Of a stretch of DNA of 9,810 bases, positions 6,849 to 9,810 are shown in pieces; within the stretch, counting starts at the first letter, position 1, and the number at the start of each line of letters is the position of its first letter. Made by a program: the position numbers and the translations under genes. The stretch is from contig JAIRKS010000192.1 of NCBI GenBank assembly GCA_031259905.1, positions 1 through 9,810 of the forward strand, given 5' to 3'. The stretch comes from Odoribacteraceae bacterium. Its GTDB lineage: Bacteria; Bacteroidota; Bacteroidia; Bacteroidales; Marinifilaceae. The notes under the pieces were generated by a model, which was not told the origin of the DNA, searched no databases, and saw nothing but the letters and a program-made list of their open reading frames with translations.

Positions 6849-8044
6849 GCCCCCTCTCCTTTCCCCTGCCCGCGCGTCGCGATAAACTCCGCCGAGAGGT
6901 TAATGACCATCGTGATCGCGAAGAGGATACACCCCAGCAGGAAGAGCGCCCGGTAATGCGTCCCCCCCGACGGCGCCTCCCCCAGCTCCGCGGCGATCGT
7001 CGCGGGAATCGTCCGCACCGGCTCGAACAGCGACCGAGGCATCACCGCGGCGTTCCCCGTCACCATCAGCACGGCCATCGTCTCCCCGACGGCCCGCCCG
7101 ATACCCAGCACCGCCGCCGCCGTGATCCCCGACGAGGCCCGCGGGATCACCACCCGGTAGATCGTCTGCCAACGCGTAGCCCCCAGCGCCAGGCTCGCCT
7201 CACGCAACGCCCGCGGCACCCCGCGGATCGCGTCCTCGGCGATCGTGATGATCGTCGGCAGCGCCATGATCGCCAGCACCACGCTACCCGCCAGCGCGCT
7301 CTCCCCAACCGGAAGGTCGAACACCTCCTGGATGAAGGGAACCAGCACCACCAGACCGAAGAACCCGTATACCACCGACGGTATCCCTGCCAGCAGCTCG
7401 ATTGCCGGCTTCAACCACCCGCGCGCCCGCGACCCGGCGAGCTCCGCCAGGTAGATGGCCACGCCCAGTCCCGGGACGAGCGCCAGGATGATCGCGAAGA
7501 AGCTCACCAGTAACGTGCCCGTCACCAGCGGAAGCACTCCCAGCCGCGGCGCCGGCGATACCGTCGGCTGCCACTCGTCGCCCGCGAAGAAGTCGCCCGG
7601 CGTCACCCGACCCGCCGCCAGCCGCTTCACGACGCTCTCGCCCGCGGGCAGGAACTCGTCCGGGAGGAACGCGATGATGCCGCGACGGCCCCCCACGATC
7701 TCTTCCAGCACCCGCGGCATCACCGCCTCGTCTTCTACTCTCGGCAGTTCGCTGGCGTGGAACACGTCGATCTCTCCCGTCATCTCTCCCGCACCGACCT
7801 CCTCCCAGCGCGTGATCTCCCCGTCGAAGATCCGTTTTACTTCCCGTGCGTCGATCTCTCCCGTCAGGTTCGACGCGTGCACGCAGAGCGTGTATCCTTT
7901 TTCCAGCGAGGGGCTGGTGAATAGTCCCGCGCCTTCCCGGAAGAGGAATAGGACGACGAGAAGGATGATTAGGCTCGTCACGCCACCGCTCAGGGTGAAG
8001 AGTCCCTCGATGATACGCTCCACGAACCGTCTTGACCATTTCAT
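6845..8044 (-). CDS. pstC: Phosphate ABC transporter permease PstC with PstS-like periplasmic insert
   Basis: A 399-residue inner-membrane permease, first gene of the leftward operon. After TM1 (about 19-36) comes an extra periplasmic segment at about 48-160, followed by the usual permease core with LLAGIPSVVYGFFGL (217-231), the EAA loop EASLALGATRWQTIYR (282-297) and GRAVGETMAVLMV. E. coli PstC is about 320 residues, so the insert accounts for the added length. Within it, REVKRIFDGEITRWEEVG (67-84) resembles the PstS motif LxxIFxGxIxxWxEVG, and GIIAFLPDEFL resembles the later 'pgaIGYv' region of PstS. The ATG at 8044 was chosen; an in-frame GTG at 8056 would add four residues and cannot be excluded. 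The predicted Pho box and promoter lie directly upstream. Confidence 0.95.
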   Translation of the reverse strand: MKWSRRFVERIIEGLFTLSGGVTSLIILLVVLFLFREGAGLFTSPSLEKGYTLCVHASNLTGEIDAREVKRIFDGEITRWEEVGAGEMTGEIDVFHASELPRVEDEAVMPRVLEEIVGGRRGIIAFLPDEFLPAGESVVKRLAAGRVTPGDFFAGDEWQPTVSPAPRLGVLPLVTGTLLVSFFAIILALVPGLGVAIYLAELAGSRARGWLKPAIELLAGIPSVVYGFFGLVVLVPFIQEVFDLPVGESALAGSVVLAIMALPTIITIAEDAIRGVPRALREASLALGATRWQTIYRVVIPRASSGITAAAVLGIGRAVGETMAVLMVTGNAAVMPRSLFEPVRTIPATIAAELGEAPSGGTHYRALFLLGCILFAITMVINLSAEFIATRGQGKGEGA

Positions 8045-8074
8045 GCTTGTTTTCACGTTGTGTTTCTTTTAACG

Positions 8075-8132
8075 CGAAGGTAAACCCGGCCCGTTACGAG
8101 AATGTGTCACAATAGTTACGAAACAATGACAA
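8075..8132 (-). promoter_or_regulatory. Pho-box-like operator and -7 element of the pst-pho operon
   Basis: Read on the minus strand, four 7-bp cores begin at 8132 (TTGTCAT), 8121 (TCGTAAC), 8110 (GTGACAC) and 8099 (TCGTAAC), exactly 11 bp apart and separated by 4-bp linkers (TGTT, TATT, ATTC). This is the architecture of PhoB sites, whose enterobacterial core is CTGTCAT plus a 4-bp AT-rich linker. Ten nucleotides after the last core comes TACCTTCG (8082-8075), a match to the -7 element TAnnTTTG, so the repeats would replace the -33 box, as in PhoB-activated promoters. The operator function is inferred. The spacing is seen directly. Confidence 0.62.
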
Positions 8133-8471
8133 TCCACCCCTCCACCTAACCAGGCAGGGGGAAAGTGGTTCCCCCCTGCACCCCCTCCAGCCCATTAGCA
8201 TGGGCGGGCAAAAAACTGGCCGGACGTGACGGGGGGACGTGATGAGCGGAAATCAAGTGTTTCGCGGGGCGGTGACAGGCAAGGGGGGCATTTACGGCTG
8301 GTGCAAATGCCCCCCTTGCCTGCCACCACCCCGCGAAACACTACATCGCCCGTACTTCAAGTTTCCCCCGTCACGCCCGGCCAGCTTAATGCCTGCCCGT
8401 GCTACGGGCTGGAGGGGGTGCAGGGGGAAAACATTTTCCCCCTGCCTGGTCAGGGTGGGGGGGAGGGGATG
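8133..8471. repeat. Large imperfect palindrome with nested hairpins
   Basis: Two arms of about 160 nt are inverted around a centre near 8299. The inner arms 8256-8293 and 8305-8342 pair over 38 positions with two mismatches, around an 11-nt loop (8294-8304). The outer part pairs CCAGGCAGGGGG (8150-8161) with CCCCCTGCCTGG (8438-8449), CACCCCCTCCAGCCC with GGGCTGGAGGGGGTG, and CTGGCCGGACGTGACGGGGG with its diverged partner around 8366-8384. Each arm holds its own palindrome: GCAGGGGGAAAA-CA-TTTTCCCCCTGC at 8420-8445 is perfect, and its counterpart at 8154-8179 is imperfect. No gene is visible in the region. It could be a non-autonomous palindromic mobile unit or a structured RNA. No target-site duplication is evident. 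Confidence 0.85.
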
Positions 8472-8510
8472 AAAAAACCGGGGAGGTTTCCTCGCGGTAC
8501 TGCTCCCCGG
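8472..8510 (-). terminator. Intrinsic terminator of the DUF6261-type gene
   Basis: On the minus strand, CCGGGGAG (8510-8503) pairs perfectly with CTCCCCGG (8485-8478) across a 17-nt loop and is followed by six T residues (8477-8472). It starts about 48 nt after the stop codon of the gene at 8558. A second GC-rich hairpin, ACCGCGCG with CGCGCGGT at 8514-8536, lies between the stop codon and this terminator. The loop is longer than in a typical terminator, but stem plus T-run is convincing. Confidence 0.75.
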
Positions 8511-8557
8511 TGAACCGCGCGTGGAGCGCGCGCGGTGTGAGATACAAAAAACTCTTT

Positions 8558-9382
8558 CTACTGTTGCTGCTCCTCGTCGTCGGGAGACACCTCCTCGTCG
8601 ATCTCCACCTCCTCGTCCCACTCGTCGTCATCGTTCTCATCCTTGCCGGCGGCGGCCTTACGTCGGCCCTGCTCCACGGCCAGGATCTGCTTATAATGCG
8701 TGGCGATCAAATTATACTCCGTCACGAACGCGGCAAGATCCGGGTTACTGTCGAGCCCCAGCAACGTCGCGGAAGCCTCGGCGCGGGCCAGCACCGCGCG
8801 GAGAGCCTCCTCGGCAGCCGCGCGCGCCTCCTTCATCGGGACGGTAGGACGCTGCATCTCCTCCTCGTGGCGCTCCTGCACCAGGGAGAAAAACATCGCG
8901 TTGGCCTCCGCGAGCAACGTCACCAGCGCGCCAAGGCCCAGCGTCGCGACGTGCGGCGCGAACTTCGCGGACGTCAACTCGCGGATCAGGTCGTTCAGCG
9001 CCGCGCTCTCGTCCTCGTACCGCTTCCGGGCAAGCTGCTTGTAATGGTCGAACGCGATCATCAGCTGCGTGGCGGCGTCGCGCTTGGCGGCGTCGGAATG
9101 GCGCAGGAACGAACGCGCGAGCGTCGTCAACCCGAAGACGAAGCTATCGCGGAAGCGATCCTGTTCCTTCAACTTGGCGGTGATGCCGCTCTTGAACAGC
9201 GCGTCGAGAGCGGCGAGCATCACGTCGTACTTGGCCTTCAGCTCGTCGTAGGCCGCCTTGAAGCCGATGGCCCCCGCGCCGTGCTTCTCGACGAGCGCGA
9301 TGAATTCCGTTAGAAACTGCACGAACGTTTCGTGACGCAATCTCCGGTACTGGATGATGATGAAAATAGCTGTTACATACAT
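8558..9382 (-). CDS. DUF6261-type helical protein with acidic C-terminal tail
   Basis: A 274-residue protein resembling the DUF6261 family of Bacteroidota, whose function is unknown. The recalled family features seen here are YRRLRHETFVQFLTEF near the N-terminus (12-27), a central RDAATQLMIAFDHYKQLARK (101-120), and HVATLGLGALVTLLAEANAMF (144-164) followed by a VQERHEEEM segment. The protein looks mostly alpha-helical after a short hydrophobic start (MYVTAIFIII), which is too short for a clear signal peptide. From about 248 to the end it is strongly acidic (DENDDDEWDEEVEIDEEV...). I chose the ATG at 9382; the open frame to 9493 runs into the AT-rich leader and the 40-bp repeats. No TAnnTTTG-type promoter is apparent in the AT-rich leader 9383-9435. 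It appears to be a single-gene unit with its own terminator. Confidence 0.75.
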   Translation of the reverse strand: MYVTAIFIIIQYRRLRHETFVQFLTEFIALVEKHGAGAIGFKAAYDELKAKYDVMLAALDALFKSGITAKLKEQDRFRDSFVFGLTTLARSFLRHSDAAKRDAATQLMIAFDHYKQLARKRYEDESAALNDLIRELTSAKFAPHVATLGLGALVTLLAEANAMFFSLVQERHEEEMQRPTVPMKEARAAAEEALRAVLARAEASATLLGLDSNPDLAAFVTEYNLIATHYKQILAVEQGRRKAAAGKDENDDDEWDEEVEIDEEVSPDDEEQQQ

Positions 9383-9435
9383 AATAGTTAGTTTTAAGGG
9401 ATTAATAATATAATTTGGATGTAGAATAGGCTGTT

Positions 9436-9600
9436 CGCGCCGCGACAACGTGCCGCGCGCGCGTTTCGTTGCCGTCGCGCCGCGACAATGCACCGTGCGG
9501 GCGTTGCATCGTCATCGCGCCGGAACAACGCACCGCGCGAGCGTTTCGTCGCCATCGCGCCGCGACAATGGAGTGAAACGGACGTTTCGAGCGACATCTC
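9436..9600. repeat. 40-bp tandem repeat array
   Basis: Three clear 40-bp units begin at 9436, 9476 and 9516, each opening with CGCGCC followed by GCGACAA or GGAACAA. A diverged fourth begins at 9556 and degrades by about 9600, where the 42-bp array starts. Because 40 is not a multiple of three, successive units fall in different reading frames, which argues against this part being coding. It lies about 53 bp upstream of the DUF6261-type start codon, separated from it by an AT-rich leader. Confidence 0.85.
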
Positions 9601-9810
9601 CGCGCAATAGGGGAGATCGCGCGCCGTTCTCGATATTGCGTCCGCGCAACGGGGGAGATCGCGCGCCGTTCGCGATATTGTCTCCGCGCAACGGGACAGA
9701 TCGTGCACCGTTCGCGATATCGCGCCCGCGCAACGGGGCAGATCGCGCGCGATTCTCGATATTGTTTCCGCGCAACGGGAGAGATCGCGCGCCGTTCGCG
9801 GTTTCGCGCC
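9601..9810. repeat. 42-bp tandem repeat array, running to the window edge
   Basis: Five units of exactly 42 bp begin at 9601, 9643, 9685, 9727 and 9769. Each opens with CGCGCAA, then a G-rich run, AGATCG, and usually CGCGCCGTTC followed by a CGATATT-like end. In the best-conserved unit (9643) ATCGCG and CGCGAT form a 6-bp inverted repeat around a 7-nt loop; other units keep this with changes. The array probably continues beyond the window. Being a multiple of three, it leaves several frames open (for example RGDNIANGARSPPL on the minus strand), but I see no support for translation. Units are too alike, with no unique spacers, for a CRISPR array. Confidence 0.9.

Noticed and set aside
5229..6956. 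Plus-strand 575-residue ORF opposite pstB and pstA
   Set aside because: High GC on the third codon position of the real genes removes stops on the opposite strand; the translation is low-complexity Arg/His/Asp-rich with no domain.
9394..9775. Two minus-strand ORFs inside the 40/42-bp arrays
   Set aside because: They are in different frames of the same repeats and shift across the 40-bp units, as expected of non-coding repeats.
9436..9810. CRISPR array
   Set aside because: Units are contiguous and alike throughout, with no unique spacers between conserved repeats and no cas genes in the window.

Overview
The window looks like chromosomal DNA from a GC-rich member of the Bacteroidota. The evidence is a DUF6261-type protein (a family I know from this phylum), promoters resembling the Bacteroidota -7 element TAnnTTTG, A-rich leaders in place of strong Shine-Dalgarno sites, and a PstC permease with the long periplasmic insert I associate with Bacteroidota. 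Placement near Odoribacteraceae or Rikenellaceae is a guess from overall look and GC content. No taxonomic marker is present.

Layout. Positions 1-381 carry no convincing gene. They hold seven degenerate 21-bp tandem repeats (151-297) and a probable promoter. Two rightward genes follow: an exported M28 zinc metallopeptidase (GTG start at 382) and prs, ribose-phosphate pyrophosphokinase (1825-2763). The prs stop codon overlaps the stop codon of the convergent kinase gene. Positions 2760-8044 form a leftward phosphate-starvation unit in the order pstC, pstA, pstB, a phoB-like response regulator and a phoR-like histidine kinase. Three of its four junctions are 4-bp overlaps or a 3-bp gap. The fourth, pstB to phoB, has 61 bp with a probable internal promoter. 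Upstream of pstC are four exact-period 11-bp repeats that look like a Pho box, placed 10 nt before a -7 element. Positions 8133-8471 are a large imperfect palindrome with smaller palindromes nested inside it. Next come an intrinsic terminator and a leftward DUF6261-type gene (9382-8558). The window ends in two adjoining tandem arrays: 40-bp units at 9436-9600 and five 42-bp units at 9601-9810, which run to the window edge.

How it works together. PstA, PstB and PstC form the inner-membrane part of the high-affinity phosphate importer. The PhoB/PhoR pair would sense phosphate limitation and activate the operon through the Pho-box-like repeats, giving an autoregulated loop. The usual partners pstS (binding protein) and phoU are not here. 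PstC carries a segment resembling part of PstS. The most unusual material is non-genic: the palindrome and the three tandem-repeat arrays.
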